64,000 nucleotides of DNA from an uncultured Pelagibacteraceae bacterium (GTDB lineage Bacteria; Pseudomonadota; Alphaproteobacteria; Pelagibacterales; Pelagibacteraceae): positions 16,730 to 80,729 of the forward strand of contig CACORY010000003.1 of assembly GCA_902629695.1 (NCBI GenBank). Reading direction: 5' to 3'. The position numbers were made by a program, and so were the translations under genes. A model generated the notes under the pieces. That model saw only the letters and a list, made by a program, of their open reading frames with translations. It was not told the DNA's origin and made no database searches. This document shows positions 1 through 9,717 of the stretch, piece after piece. The stretch's first letter is position 1. Every line of letters begins with the position of its first letter.

Positions 1-272
1 TAAATTATTTCCAGAGAAATATTGAATTCATTAATGATATTCCACATATTTTTAATAATAGGATCCTCAAAATTTTTTTGTTTAAAATCATTTACAAATT
101 TTTGGAATTTTATTTTTTTTATTTCTATTTCATTTTCGTCATCTGCAATATTATCTACAACTCTGCAAAAATTGTATAAATAAGAACAATTTTTATATGT
201 TTTTTTTGGCAAGAAAAAACCAGCCCAATTAAATGATTTTGCGTAAATAGATAAATAATTTTTAGACGACAT
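1..272 (-). CDS. crtB: Phytoene synthase (partial, C-terminal part outside the window)
   Basis: Minus-strand reading from ATG at 270-272 gives MSSKNYLSIYAKSFNWAGFFLPKKTYKNCSYLYNFCRVVDNIADDENE, a squalene/phytoene synthase N-terminus; start overlaps crtI stop. Confidence 0.85.
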   Translation of the reverse strand, partial: MSSKNYLSIYAKSFNWAGFFLPKKTYKNCSYLYNFCRVVDNIADDENEIEIKKIKFQKFVNDFKQKNFEDPIIKNMWNIINEFNISLEII

Positions 273-1732
273 TATAAAATTTTATCTAAAACCTTTGCTG
301 AGGAAAGAACTCCAGGTACACCTGCTCCAGGATGAGTTCCTGCACCAACAAAATATAAATTGTTATAAATTTCAGATTTGTTGTGAAATCTAAAGTAAGC
401 AGATTGTGAGAATTTTGGTTGTATAGAAAAACCAGAACCATATTTTGTATTGAGATCTTTTTCAAAATATTCTGGTGTTAAATAAAAATCTTCGACAATA
501 TTTTCTTTTAAGTTTGGCATTAAATCTCTCTCCATTTTTTCTACCACTAAATTTTTCATTTTTTCACCCTCTAACGACCAATCAATTTTTGATTGGTTAT
601 TGGGAACAGGAACTAGAACATAGAAACAATCATGTCCATCTGGTGCCATGGATTTATCAGTGGCAGTGGGTCTATGTAGATAATAACTAATATCGTTATT
701 TAATTTTTTATTATTAAAAATGTCATCAAGGTGCTCTTTATATTTATTGCCAAATTTAATGGTGTGATGTTCAATATTATCGTAGATTTTTTTAGTTCCG
801 AAATAATAAACAAATAAACCCATTGAATATTCCATTCTATTTTTTTTCCATTTAAACATAAAAGAATTATTACTTTGGCCGTTTAACATTTTTTCATAAA
901 CACCAGGAGGATCTGCGTTACAAACAACTTTGTTAGCGCTTATCTTTTTTGAATTGTCTAATTGAACTCCAGTAATCTTATTTTGATCTGAAATTATTTG
1001 AGTTACCTCAGATCCTTTTATTACCTCGATACCTTCCTCATTCATTAATTTTTCAAAACCACTTATGATATTTCCTGTTCCACCCATAGAATAGTGAATG
1101 CCCCATTTTTTTTCTAAGTATAAAATCAATCCATATATGGAAGTTGTGGTAAATGGATTTCCACCAACTAAAAGAGGATGCATGCTCAACATTCTTCTTA
1201 ATTTTTCATTTTTAATATAAGATGATACCAGTGAATATACTGACTTATAGCTTTTAAGTTTGAGTAATGAGGGCAATTGTTTCATCATAACTGATGGTTT
1301 GTCAAAGGGCACATCAGCTAGTTCTGTAAAACCTTTATCAAAAATTTTTTTAGTGAAATTAACAAGTTTTTCATATCCTTGAACATCCTCTTTATTAATA
1401 AGCTCAATTTGTCTTTTCATTTCATTTTCGTCGCCAGAGTAATTGAACTTTGATTTATCCTCAAAAATGAATTGATACCAAACTTTAAGAGGTATTAATT
1501 TAATGTAATCATTTGGATTTTTTTGAAATAATTCAAACAATTCATTAATTAAGTATGGAGCCGTAATTACTGTTGGACCACCATCATAAATGAACCCATT
1601 TTTTTTAAAAACTCTTGCTCTACCACCTAGGTCTTTGTGTTTTTCAATTAATGTAACATTGTGACCCTTAGCTTTAAGACGAAGAGCAGCCGCTATACCA
1701 CCAAAACCAGAACCAATTACAATAGAATTCAT
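272..1732 (-). CDS. crtI: Phytoene desaturase
   Basis: N-terminal FAD motif GSGFGGIAAALRLKAKGHNVTLIEKHKDLGGRA; C-terminal VGAGTHPGAGVPGVLSSAKV typical of CrtI. Confidence 0.93.
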   Translation of the reverse strand: MNSIVIGSGFGGIAAALRLKAKGHNVTLIEKHKDLGGRARVFKKNGFIYDGGPTVITAPYLINELFELFQKNPNDYIKLIPLKVWYQFIFEDKSKFNYSGDENEMKRQIELINKEDVQGYEKLVNFTKKIFDKGFTELADVPFDKPSVMMKQLPSLLKLKSYKSVYSLVSSYIKNEKLRRMLSMHPLLVGGNPFTTTSIYGLILYLEKKWGIHYSMGGTGNIISGFEKLMNEEGIEVIKGSEVTQIISDQNKITGVQLDNSKKISANKVVCNADPPGVYEKMLNGQSNNSFMFKWKKNRMEYSMGLFVYYFGTKKIYDNIEHHTIKFGNKYKEHLDDIFNNKKLNNDISYYLHRPTATDKSMAPDGHDCFYVLVPVPNNQSKIDWSLEGEKMKNLVVEKMERDLMPNLKENIVEDFYLTPEYFEKDLNTKYGSGFSIQPKFSQSAYFRFHNKSEIYNNLYFVGAGTHPGAGVPGVLSSAKVLDKIL

Positions 1733-1771
1733 CTAAACAATTTATAGCTTTTTTGAAAAATTGTAAAAGTA

Positions 1772-2269
1772 TTATGAGTTAATTTTCTTTAACTCTTCCT
1801 TTGTTTCATCTAAATTTTTTTGAAACAATCGATCCAATTTTGACTTATCAACTGATGTAGAAATAATTTTTTTCACTGAATCTAGTGCAATTTTAATAGA
1901 GGTATTTTTTATTTCATTTATCGCGGACTCTTTCATTTGACTTATTTTATTTTCAGCTAAATTTTTTTTAATTTCAGATGATTTGTGAAATTTATCATTT
2001 AATTCAATTATTAATTTATCACTATCTTTTTTTGCTTGTTCTATAATATCATCACCAACTGACTGTGCTGTATTTAATTTATTTTGAGCTTTTTCTAATA
2101 AAATTTTAGCTTCTGATCTTAATTTTTCACTTTCATCTATCTCATTTTTGATATCTAAAATAAGCTTATTTAAAATTTCATTTATTTTTTGTGGGACTTT
2201 TAAATAAATTAAACCTCCAAAAAATATAACAAATGAAACTGCTACCCAAAAAGTTGCATCAATTGCCAT
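1772..2269 (-). CDS. atpF: ATP synthase F0 subunit b; start trimmed to MAIDATFWVAVSF
   Basis: Short N-terminal TM plus long charged helix; position in F0 operon. Confidence 0.85.
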   Translation of the reverse strand: MAIDATFWVAVSFVIFFGGLIYLKVPQKINEILNKLILDIKNEIDESEKLRSEAKILLEKAQNKLNTAQSVGDDIIEQAKKDSDKLIIELNDKFHKSSEIKKNLAENKISQMKESAINEIKNTSIKIALDSVKKIISTSVDKSKLDRLFQKNLDETKEELKKINS

Positions 2270-2849
2270 AATATTTATCTCCATTTCTTTTTGATAAATC
2301 ATCAACAATTGCAGAAATACTACTACTGTTTATTTCAGCTCCAATAAGTTTCTTTATTAATTCTGATGAAGTTTCTATAGCAATTTTGTTTATTTTTTCA
2401 GGTGCATTTTTCTTTAAAACTTCAATTTCTTTTTCTGCTTTCTTTATTTCTTCATCGATCTGATGATCTAAAACTTCTTTCTTTAAGTTGATATCTTTTA
2501 TAACTTTTTCTCTTGCATCTTTATAAATGTTTTTTGCTTTTACTTTACTTTTTAAAATAAGATCATCATACTCTTTAAGTTTAGTATCACTTTCAATTCT
2601 TTGCTTTTCTGCTGCTTCAATATTTTCTTGTATTTGAGATTTTCTTAATTCTAAGTTTGAACTTATTTTTGGAAGTATGGCTTTTGATAAAACTATATAC
2701 AAAATACCAAATGTTAAGGTTAACCAAAATATTTGAGAAACCCAAAATTCTGGATTCAATTGAGGCATTCCTCCACTTTCTGCTGCAAAAACCTCTTTTA
2801 AAAAAAAGAGGTTTAAAAATATCGAGTGAAAAAAATATTTTTTAATCAT
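2259..2849 (-). CDS. ATP synthase F0 subunit b'
   Basis: N-terminal signal/TM, PQLNPEFWVSQIFWLTLTFGILYIVL b' motif, coiled tail. Confidence 0.85.
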   Translation of the reverse strand: MIKKYFFHSIFLNLFFLKEVFAAESGGMPQLNPEFWVSQIFWLTLTFGILYIVLSKAILPKISSNLELRKSQIQENIEAAEKQRIESDTKLKEYDDLILKSKVKAKNIYKDAREKVIKDINLKKEVLDHQIDEEIKKAEKEIEVLKKNAPEKINKIAIETSSELIKKLIGAEINSSSISAIVDDLSKRNGDKYYGN

Positions 2850-2854
2850 TAAAT

Positions 2855-3082
2855 CTAAAACGCAAAAAGAATAATTAATGCAACTACTAATCCAAATAAA
2901 CCAGTAGCTTCTGCTAAAGCGAAACCTAAAAGCAAATTAGGAAATTGTTTTTGTGCTGCAGAAGGATTTCTCATCGCTCCTGACAAATAATTACCAAAAA
3001 TAATTCCAATTCCAACACCCGCGCCTGCTAAAGCAATTGCTGCTAATCCGGCACCGATCATTTTTGCTGCTTCTAATTCCAT
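2855..3082 (-). CDS. atpE: ATP synthase F0 subunit c
   Basis: 75 aa, two TM helices, FALAEATGLFGLVVALIILF proton-binding helix. Confidence 0.97.
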   Translation of the reverse strand: MELEAAKMIGAGLAAIALAGAGVGIGIIFGNYLSGAMRNPSAAQKQFPNLLLGFALAEATGLFGLVVALIILFAF

Positions 3083-3100
3083 TATGTCCTCCTTTGTTAG

Positions 3101-3835
3101 TTAATGGTGTAAATTTAATGCATCATTTAAATATATGCATGTTAAAATTGCAAAAACATATGCTTGAAGAAAAGCAACCAAGATCTCCAAACCAGTAAGT
3201 GCAACTGAAAAACTCAGTGGAAGCCATCCACCAATTATCCCGAGACTTACAACAAAGCCTCCGAAAACTTTCATCATTGTATGACCAGCCATCATATTAG
3301 CAAAAAGTCTGACTGATAAACTAATTGGCCTACTTAGATATGATATAATTTCAATTACTACAATTAAGGGAAGTAAAACATTCGGTACACCGCTTGGTAC
3401 AAAAAGTTTCAAGTAACCAAAGCCATGTTTTATAAAACCAACAATTGTAACACCAATAAAAATAAATGCTGCAAGCACAAATGTTACTATGATATGACTT
3501 GTGACTGTAAAAGTGTAAGGTATCATCCCAAACATATTGCAAAATAAAACAAACATAAATAATGAGAATATAAAAGCAAAGTAAGGTTTTGCTTTAGATC
3601 CAGCCGTCTCACTAATCATTTTAGATACGAATATATAACTTAGCTCAGCAAGAAGCTGTATCTTGTTTGGTAATACTGAATTTTTTTTTGAGCCTAAGTT
3701 AAAAATGATTAAAATTGCTAGCGAACTTATAACCATAAACAAACTTGCGTTTGTAAATGATATATCAAAAGAACCTATTTTAACTTCAGGACCAATTCTA
3801 TAAACTTCGAACTGGGTCATTGGATTTGCAGCCAT
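3101..3835 (-). CDS. atpB: ATP synthase F0 subunit a
   Basis: SVRLFANMMAGHTMMKVF and C-terminal AYVFAILTCIYLNDALNLHH motifs. Confidence 0.97.
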   Translation of the reverse strand: MAANPMTQFEVYRIGPEVKIGSFDISFTNASLFMVISSLAILIIFNLGSKKNSVLPNKIQLLAELSYIFVSKMISETAGSKAKPYFAFIFSLFMFVLFCNMFGMIPYTFTVTSHIIVTFVLAAFIFIGVTIVGFIKHGFGYLKLFVPSGVPNVLLPLIVVIEIISYLSRPISLSVRLFANMMAGHTMMKVFGGFVVSLGIIGGWLPLSFSVALTGLEILVAFLQAYVFAILTCIYLNDALNLHH

Positions 3836-3843
3836 ATATTTTT

Positions 3844-4119
3844 CTATTTTTGCATGTTTTTTGCAGATCTAATTACATTGGTTATTCCAGCAACTACCCC
3901 TACAAAAAAAAAAATTAAAATTAACCATGGTTTAGTACCAAAGGTCTTGTCTAAAATAAACCCAATAATTGTCCCTACTGCAACTGCCGAAACTAGTTCC
4001 GTGCTAAGCTTAAAAGCAGTGCCAATTGGGGATGGATTATGTTTTTTGTTTGAAAAATTTCGTTTATTAGCCTTTCTCTTTGCAATTTCTAAGCGAGTTT
4101 TAAACTGATCTTTTGACAT
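3844..4119 (-). CDS. atpI: ATP synthase-associated AtpI-like protein
   Basis: Two TM segments, first gene of F0 operon, AtpI/GxxxD-type motif (GTIIGFILDKTFGTKPW). Confidence 0.8.
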   Translation of the reverse strand: MSKDQFKTRLEIAKRKANKRNFSNKKHNPSPIGTAFKLSTELVSAVAVGTIIGFILDKTFGTKPWLILIFFFVGVVAGITNVIRSAKNMQK

Positions 4120-4128
4120 TTATTTTAT

Positions 4129-6525
4129 TTAGGCAACCATGCTTTCTGCTTTTTGTAAGTCAACCGCCACTAACTGACTAATTCCTTTCTCAGGCATTGA
4201 CACTCCGTATAATCTGTTCATTTTTGACATAGTTAAAGCATGATGAGTAACAATAATAAATTTTGTGTTAGTTATTTTGGTAAGTTCATCTAATAAATTA
4301 CAAAATCTAGTTACATTTGCATCATCTAATGGTGCATCCACTTCATCCAAAACACAAATTGGTGATGGATTAGTTAAGAAAACTGCAAAAATAAGTGAGA
4401 GGGCTGTTAGAGCTTGTTCACCACCTGACAATAAAGTTATTGATTGTAATCTTTTACCTGGAGGACTTACTAACATTTCTAAACCCGCCTCAAGAGGATC
4501 CTCAGAATCCACAAGTTCTAATTTAGCATTTCCACCATTAAATAATTTTGTATAAACTTCATTAAATTTTCTGTTAACTTTTTCAAAAGCCTCAACAAGT
4601 CTTTCTCTTCCTTTTTGATTTAATTCATTAATGCTATCTTTCAACTTTACTATCGCAGTCACTAGGTCTGCTCTATCTTGCTCCATTTTTTTTATCTCTG
4701 AAACATATTTATTAGTTTCTTCATCTGCTTTTAAATTTACTGAACCTAATTTTTCTCTTTCTTGTTTTTTCTTGTCCAATAAATCTTCTTGATTAACTGC
4801 ATCAGGAAGTTCTTCAACACCATATAAATTTGAATTTTCCAAAATATTATCTTCTGTAAGATTAAGTTCAGAATTAATCCTATCAATTAAATCACTTTTT
4901 CTTTTTTTTAGACCTTCAATAGTTGCACTAGAGCTTGCTTTTCTCTCTCTAATTTGAATTGATTGCTCTTGTATTTCATTAAGTTGATTTCTGAAAATTT
5001 CAATTTTTTCGTCCGTTTCATTTATTATTTTTTCATTTTCATTTTTTTCGTTTTCAGAAATTCTTAAATTTTCAGAAATCTGCCCTTTTTTTTCTGCTTG
5101 GATTTTTGGTTGATTATCTAATTTCTCTAGTTGGTTATTGGATTTATTTTTTCTCTCGGTTAATTCATTCATCATTTTCTCAGAATTTAAAAGCAAATTT
5201 TTCCAACTTTCAATTTCTTTTTTGATAATACTAATTCTTTCATTTCTTTTAACAGATTCTTTTTTGATATTTTGATTCATGCTATAGCTGTCAGCATATT
5301 TTTCTATACTTCTTTCAATAATATTTAAGGATTTGATTGCTTCTTCATTTTTATTCAAAGATATAAAATTTTTTATGTTTTCTATTTCAATTTTAAGATC
5401 ATTTTTTGATTTGTTTAAATCATCATTTGATTGTTTTTCAGTTTCATAATATTTTGAGTCTATTTCTATTAGGTCACTCTTTTCTTCTTTAAGTCTTTTT
5501 TCATTGGAATTAGCATCAATAATTATTCCTTTTTCTCGAGAAATATCATCATCAATTGTATCTAAAGTTTTTTTAATATTTTCAATTTCCTCTTGTACTC
5601 TTGTATTTTCTTTATCCAAGTTCTGTAATTCCAAATTAAGTCTTTGAATTTTTGACAAATTTTCAATATTTTTTTCTCTTAATGGATTAACTTTTTCTGT
5701 CTCAGATTTAATTATTTTTTCTAAATCTGAAATTTTATTTGTATAACCACTAACTTCTCCCTCTGCTTCGGTATTAATTTCATTCTCAACTTTTATTTCT
5801 TTGTCAATTTCTAATAATTTTAGATAGTAAAGTCCTGCTTCAATCTTTTTAATATCATTAGAAATATTTTTATATTTGGAGGCTTCTTCTGCTTGTTTTT
5901 GAAGATTGGCTAGCTGTCTTTCTTGTTGTTTTCTCAGCTCATCCGCACGTTTCAAATTGTTTTCTGCAGCGTTTAATCTTAATTCTGCCTCATGTCTTCT
6001 AACATGCAAACCTGAAATTCCTGCAGCTTCTTCCAAAATTGCTCTTCTATCAGTTGGTTTTGCTGTTACTAAAGCACCAATACGACCTTGACTAATCATC
6101 GAAGGTGAATGAGCCCCTGTAGATAAATCTGCAAAAAACATTTGAGCATCTCTTGCTCTAACTTCTTTATCATTTATGTAGAACTTTGATCCTTTGTCTT
6201 TTTCAATTTTTCTTCTAACATTAATTTCGGTTAATTCCCTATATTGAACTGGTCCTTCATTACTCTCATTTCTTACTGTAACCGAAACTTCTGCAATATT
6301 TTTTGATGGTTTATTCGAAGTGCCAGAAAATATCACATCTTCCATACCAGATCCTCTCATACTTTTTGCAGAGGTCTCTCCCATAACCCACCTTAGCGAC
6401 TCCACTATATTTGATTTTCCACATCCATTTGGGCCGACAATTCCAGTTAAACCATCTTCGATTAGGAAATTGGTTTTGTCAGCGAATGATTTAAACCCAT
6501 TTAATTGGATTTTTTTAAAGTCCAT
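4129..6525 (-). CDS. smc: Chromosome segregation protein SMC, short form (798 aa)
   Basis: Walker A GPNGCGKSN, C-terminal LLSGGEQALTALSLIFAVF and VLDEVDAPLDDANV; coiled-coil middle. Confidence 0.92.
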   Translation of the reverse strand: MDFKKIQLNGFKSFADKTNFLIEDGLTGIVGPNGCGKSNIVESLRWVMGETSAKSMRGSGMEDVIFSGTSNKPSKNIAEVSVTVRNESNEGPVQYRELTEINVRRKIEKDKGSKFYINDKEVRARDAQMFFADLSTGAHSPSMISQGRIGALVTAKPTDRRAILEEAAGISGLHVRRHEAELRLNAAENNLKRADELRKQQERQLANLQKQAEEASKYKNISNDIKKIEAGLYYLKLLEIDKEIKVENEINTEAEGEVSGYTNKISDLEKIIKSETEKVNPLREKNIENLSKIQRLNLELQNLDKENTRVQEEIENIKKTLDTIDDDISREKGIIIDANSNEKRLKEEKSDLIEIDSKYYETEKQSNDDLNKSKNDLKIEIENIKNFISLNKNEEAIKSLNIIERSIEKYADSYSMNQNIKKESVKRNERISIIKKEIESWKNLLLNSEKMMNELTERKNKSNNQLEKLDNQPKIQAEKKGQISENLRISENEKNENEKIINETDEKIEIFRNQLNEIQEQSIQIRERKASSSATIEGLKKRKSDLIDRINSELNLTEDNILENSNLYGVEELPDAVNQEDLLDKKKQEREKLGSVNLKADEETNKYVSEIKKMEQDRADLVTAIVKLKDSINELNQKGRERLVEAFEKVNRKFNEVYTKLFNGGNAKLELVDSEDPLEAGLEMLVSPPGKRLQSITLLSGGEQALTALSLIFAVFLTNPSPICVLDEVDAPLDDANVTRFCNLLDELTKITNTKFIIVTHHALTMSKMNRLYGVSMPEKGISQLVAVDLQKAESMVA

Positions 6526-6533
6526 AGATAGAC

Positions 6534-7109
6534 TTATATCAGTTTTTCTAAAGATTTTTTTAAATTTTTATAATTAAGGGATTTTTCAAACTTTTTGTTA
6601 TTAATTATTATCGTAGGAGTAGCATTTATTTCAAAATTTTTTGTTCCTTCGATTCGATCATTTATAACAAAATCTTCTATTTTTTTATTATCAACACATT
6701 TGTTAAAATTTAGACTAAAACCCTCATCTTTTAAAAACTTCTCTAAACTTGTATTTACTTCTTCGATTGTACCACCTTTGATCCAAGCTTGCTGATTGGA
6801 GTATAAGGTCTCTAAAATTTCAAGACTTTGATTTTCTTGACATTGAGCAATTTTTGCAGCATTTAAAGCAGCAAGATCTAAAGGAAAATGTCTAAATTCA
6901 ATTTTGACCAATCCTTTATCTATATAATCTTTTTTTAGTTCAGGATAAATTTTTTTATGAAAATCTGCACAGTGGCTACATGTTAAAGACTCATAAGCAA
7001 TAATAGTAATTCTTGCGTTTAAATCTCCAGAAACAATTCTTTTAATTTCTGAGTTTGCATTGGTAAAAGAAGCAAGAAAATAAATTAGTAATATAAAAAT
7101 TTTTTTCAT
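6534..7109 (-). CDS. DsbA-like thioredoxin-fold protein (CSHC active site)
   Basis: Signal peptide, ESLTCSHCADFHKKIYPEL, cis-Pro region NATPTIIINN. Confidence 0.85.
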   Translation of the reverse strand: MKKIFILLIYFLASFTNANSEIKRIVSGDLNARITIIAYESLTCSHCADFHKKIYPELKKDYIDKGLVKIEFRHFPLDLAALNAAKIAQCQENQSLEILETLYSNQQAWIKGGTIEEVNTSLEKFLKDEGFSLNFNKCVDNKKIEDFVINDRIEGTKNFEINATPTIIINNKKFEKSLNYKNLKKSLEKLI

Positions 7110-7594
7110 TTTTCTTTAAATACTTTTGACAATTCTATTAGTGATTTCTTTATTTTTTCATTTTTAACATCATTAATCTTTTTATGAAACCTATCAATTG
7201 TCACATTATTCTTTTCTGAGCTTTCTTTTGTAATTTTCAAATTTTCGTCATCAAAACTCATAAATTTAATTTTTTCAACAACAGTGTATCCAAAATGATT
7301 GTTCATTCTATCAATAATATTTTTTTTTGAATATTCTAAATCAACCTCATGTCCTCTTTTGACCATGATTAAAAGAGTGCTAACACTAAATTTATTAGAG
7401 TTTTTTAAAGATTTTGGATAACAAACCTTAAATAAACTATCCCCAATAATGATTTTCCAGTTATTTAATATTTCAGAATAAATATGTCCTTTTTTATTAA
7501 TGACTCTTTTAATATTTTTTGGCAAAGTGTCTTTAAAGGATCTTAATCCTTGAATGCTTCTATTTCTCTGCTTAGTATATTTTTTATAATGCAT
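7106..7594 (-). CDS. DUF721 (DciA-like) protein; start trimmed to MHYKK
   Basis: N-terminal DUF721-like region (WKIIIGDSLFKVCYPKSLK) followed by C-terminal charged region. Confidence 0.65.
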   Translation of the reverse strand: MHYKKYTKQRNRSIQGLRSFKDTLPKNIKRVINKKGHIYSEILNNWKIIIGDSLFKVCYPKSLKNSNKFSVSTLLIMVKRGHEVDLEYSKKNIIDRMNNHFGYTVVEKIKFMSFDDENLKITKESSEKNNVTIDRFHKKINDVKNEKIKKSLIELSKVFKEK

Positions 7595-8575
7595 ACGAAA
7601 GAACAATTATTAACAAAAAAAATTCTCAATTGGTATGATTTAAATAAAAGGTCGTTACCATGGCGAAAAGATGTTTCTTTTAAAAAAAAACAATATTACA
7701 CTTTAGTAAGTGAATTTATGTTGCAACAAACACAGGTTGTAACAGTAATTCCTTATTTTAAAAGGTTTATAAAATTTATTCCAAATTTTAATTCACTTGC
7801 GAAAGTAAAAAATGAAAAATTGATTAAACTATGGGAGGGTCTGGGGTACTATTCAAGAGCTAGAAATTTAAAAAAAACCGCTCAATTAATTATTAAAAAC
7901 TTTAGAGGAAATTTACCAAATAATTTTGATGATTTGACTAAACTACCAGGAATAGGAAATTATACTGCAAGTGCAATTCTAGCTATTGTTTTTAATAGAC
8001 CATACATTCCATTGGATGGAAATGTAGAAAGAGTTTTGAAAAGATATCTTTATTTAAAAAAAGATAAAGAAATTCAAAAGTCTAATCTTATAGAAAAAAA
8101 AACTATATTTGGAAAATCCTTGAGATCAGGTGATTATGCTCAAGCCTTAATGGAATTGGGAGCCTTAATTTGTAAACCTACAAATCCAATATGTAATGAA
8201 TGTCCAATTTCAAAAAATTGTAAATCTTACAAAAAAAAAGATTTTAATTTAATTAAGACCACGAAGAAAAACTTAGAAAAATATTTCATTTTAAAAGTGT
8301 ATAAAAAAAACCAAAGTTATTTATTAATTAAAAATACTAAGTTTAATTTTTTAAAAAATTTATCAATATTTCCTATGGAGGAACTTTCAAATCCTAAAAA
8401 TTTTAATGAAAATTTAAACTTTAAAATGTCTAACATGAATATGAATATAAAAATTCAATATTTTAAATTTAATCAAAAATTTCCCTCATCTTACTGGATA
8501 GATAAAAAGAAATTAGATAGTTACATGTTGCCATCATTTACAAAAAAAGTTGTTCGATATCTAGAGAAAAATTAA
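7589..8575 (+). CDS. mutY: A/G-specific adenine glycosylase; start trimmed to MHTKEQ
   Basis: SEFMLQQTQVVTVIPYF, LPGIGNYTASAILA, 4Fe-4S ligands C-x6-C-x2-C-x5-C. Confidence 0.94.
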   Translation: MHTKEQLLTKKILNWYDLNKRSLPWRKDVSFKKKQYYTLVSEFMLQQTQVVTVIPYFKRFIKFIPNFNSLAKVKNEKLIKLWEGLGYYSRARNLKKTAQLIIKNFRGNLPNNFDDLTKLPGIGNYTASAILAIVFNRPYIPLDGNVERVLKRYLYLKKDKEIQKSNLIEKKTIFGKSLRSGDYAQALMELGALICKPTNPICNECPISKNCKSYKKKDFNLIKTTKKNLEKYFILKVYKKNQSYLLIKNTKFNFLKNLSIFPMEELSNPKNFNENLNFKMSNMNMNIKIQYFKFNQKFPSSYWIDKKKLDSYMLPSFTKKVVRYLEKN

Positions 8576-9717
8576 TGAAAAAAATTGCTATTATTGGAGC
8601 TGGTATTTCAGGATTATTTATTGCGAATTTATTTAAAAAAAATTCAAATTATCAAATATCAATTTATGAAAAAAATAACTCAATTAATTTAGACGAGGGT
8701 TATGGAATTCAATTATCTGTAAATAGTGTGAAGCTTTTAAACAAAATTGGATTTTATAAATTTAAAGATGAGAAAAAATTCAATCCAGATAAAATAAATT
8801 TTTATTCTATAAAAAGCACAAAGAAAATATGTGACTTAGATATCTCTTATTTTAATTCAAAAGACTGCAAGTACACTACTTTGAAAAGATCTGATTTGAT
8901 AAATTTTTTAAATGAGGATGTAAAGGATTTGATAAAACATAGTCATAGCATTTCTCAGATTGAACATGAAAATCATAAAATTAAACTTACTTTTGAAAAT
9001 AGAGAAAATTCTGAATGTGATTACTTAATTATTTCTGATGGTGTTTTTTCAAATAGTAAAAATCTTATTTCAAAAAATCCAACTCGACCAAAATATAATA
9101 ACACTCTTGCTATTAGAGGAATGATACCAAATTCTCCTAAAATTGATTATAAAAATATTTCGTTGTTTTTAGGTCCTGATTTTCATCAAGTAATTTACCC
9201 AGTATCTCAAAATGGAGATTTAAATTTTATAGCGATAATGAGATATGAACTTACTTTAGAAAAACAAAAAAACTATTCTTTATTTAGTGAAAATTCTTTT
9301 ATTAAAAAAGTTTTAGAAAATGTTCCAAAAGAAAACAAAGCTTTTTTTGAAAACGTTAAAGAATTAAAGATATTTCCAGTATTTGTTAGTAGCGATTTTT
9401 TTGAAACTAAAAATGATAATATTAATCTTATAGGCGATGCTTTTTTTGCTTTTCAACCATCATTTGCCCAAGGGGCATCACAGTCTATAGAGAGTGCTTA
9501 TGAATTATTTAAGAGCATAGAAAATAATACAGAAGGTAATTATTTTAAAAGTAGAGTTTACAAAACTAAAATGGTGAATAATAGATCAAAATTCAATCAA
9601 TTTGCATTTCATTTATCAAGCCCTTTAACTACATTTTTTAGAAATATTTTTTTAAAAAGGTTAGTTAAAAATAAAAAGTTTTTAGAGAGTTATTTGGGAA
9701 AAATATATAACAATTAA
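8575..9717 (+). CDS. FAD-dependent aromatic-ring monooxygenase (UbiH/salicylate hydroxylase-like)
   Basis: [13 protein letters not shown] Rossmann motif, [35 protein letters not shown]. Confidence 0.85.
   Translation: MKKIAIIGAGISGLFIANLFKKNSNYQISIYEKNNSINLDEGYGIQLSVNSVKLLNKIGFYKFKDEKKFNPDKINFYSIKSTKKICDLDISYFNSKDCKYTTLKRSDLINFLNEDVKDLIKHSHSISQIEHENHKIKLTFENRENSECDYLIISDGVFSNSKNLISKNPTRPKYNNTLAIRGMIPNSPKIDYKNISLFLGPDFHQVIYPVSQNGDLNFIAIMRYELTLEKQKNYSLFSENSFIKKVLENVPKENKAFFENVKELKIFPVFVSSDFFETKNDNINLIGDAFFAFQPSFAQGASQSIESAYELFKSIENNTEGNYFKSRVYKTKMVNNRSKFNQFAFHLSSPLTTFFRNIFLKRLVKNKKFLESYLGKIYNN

Noticed and set aside
475-690. Plus-strand ORF of 71 aa inside crtI
   Set aside because: Antisense to a well-supported gene, no family motif; chance open frame. 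Same judgement for most other short ORFs antisense to core genes (e.g. 4265-4555, 11145-11501, 42847-43212, 43765-44076).
2855-3082. Possible Na+-type c-ring in ATP synthase
   Set aside because: Helix 2 reads LAEATGLFGLV, without the Gln/Ser/Tyr sodium signature; ordinary proton type.
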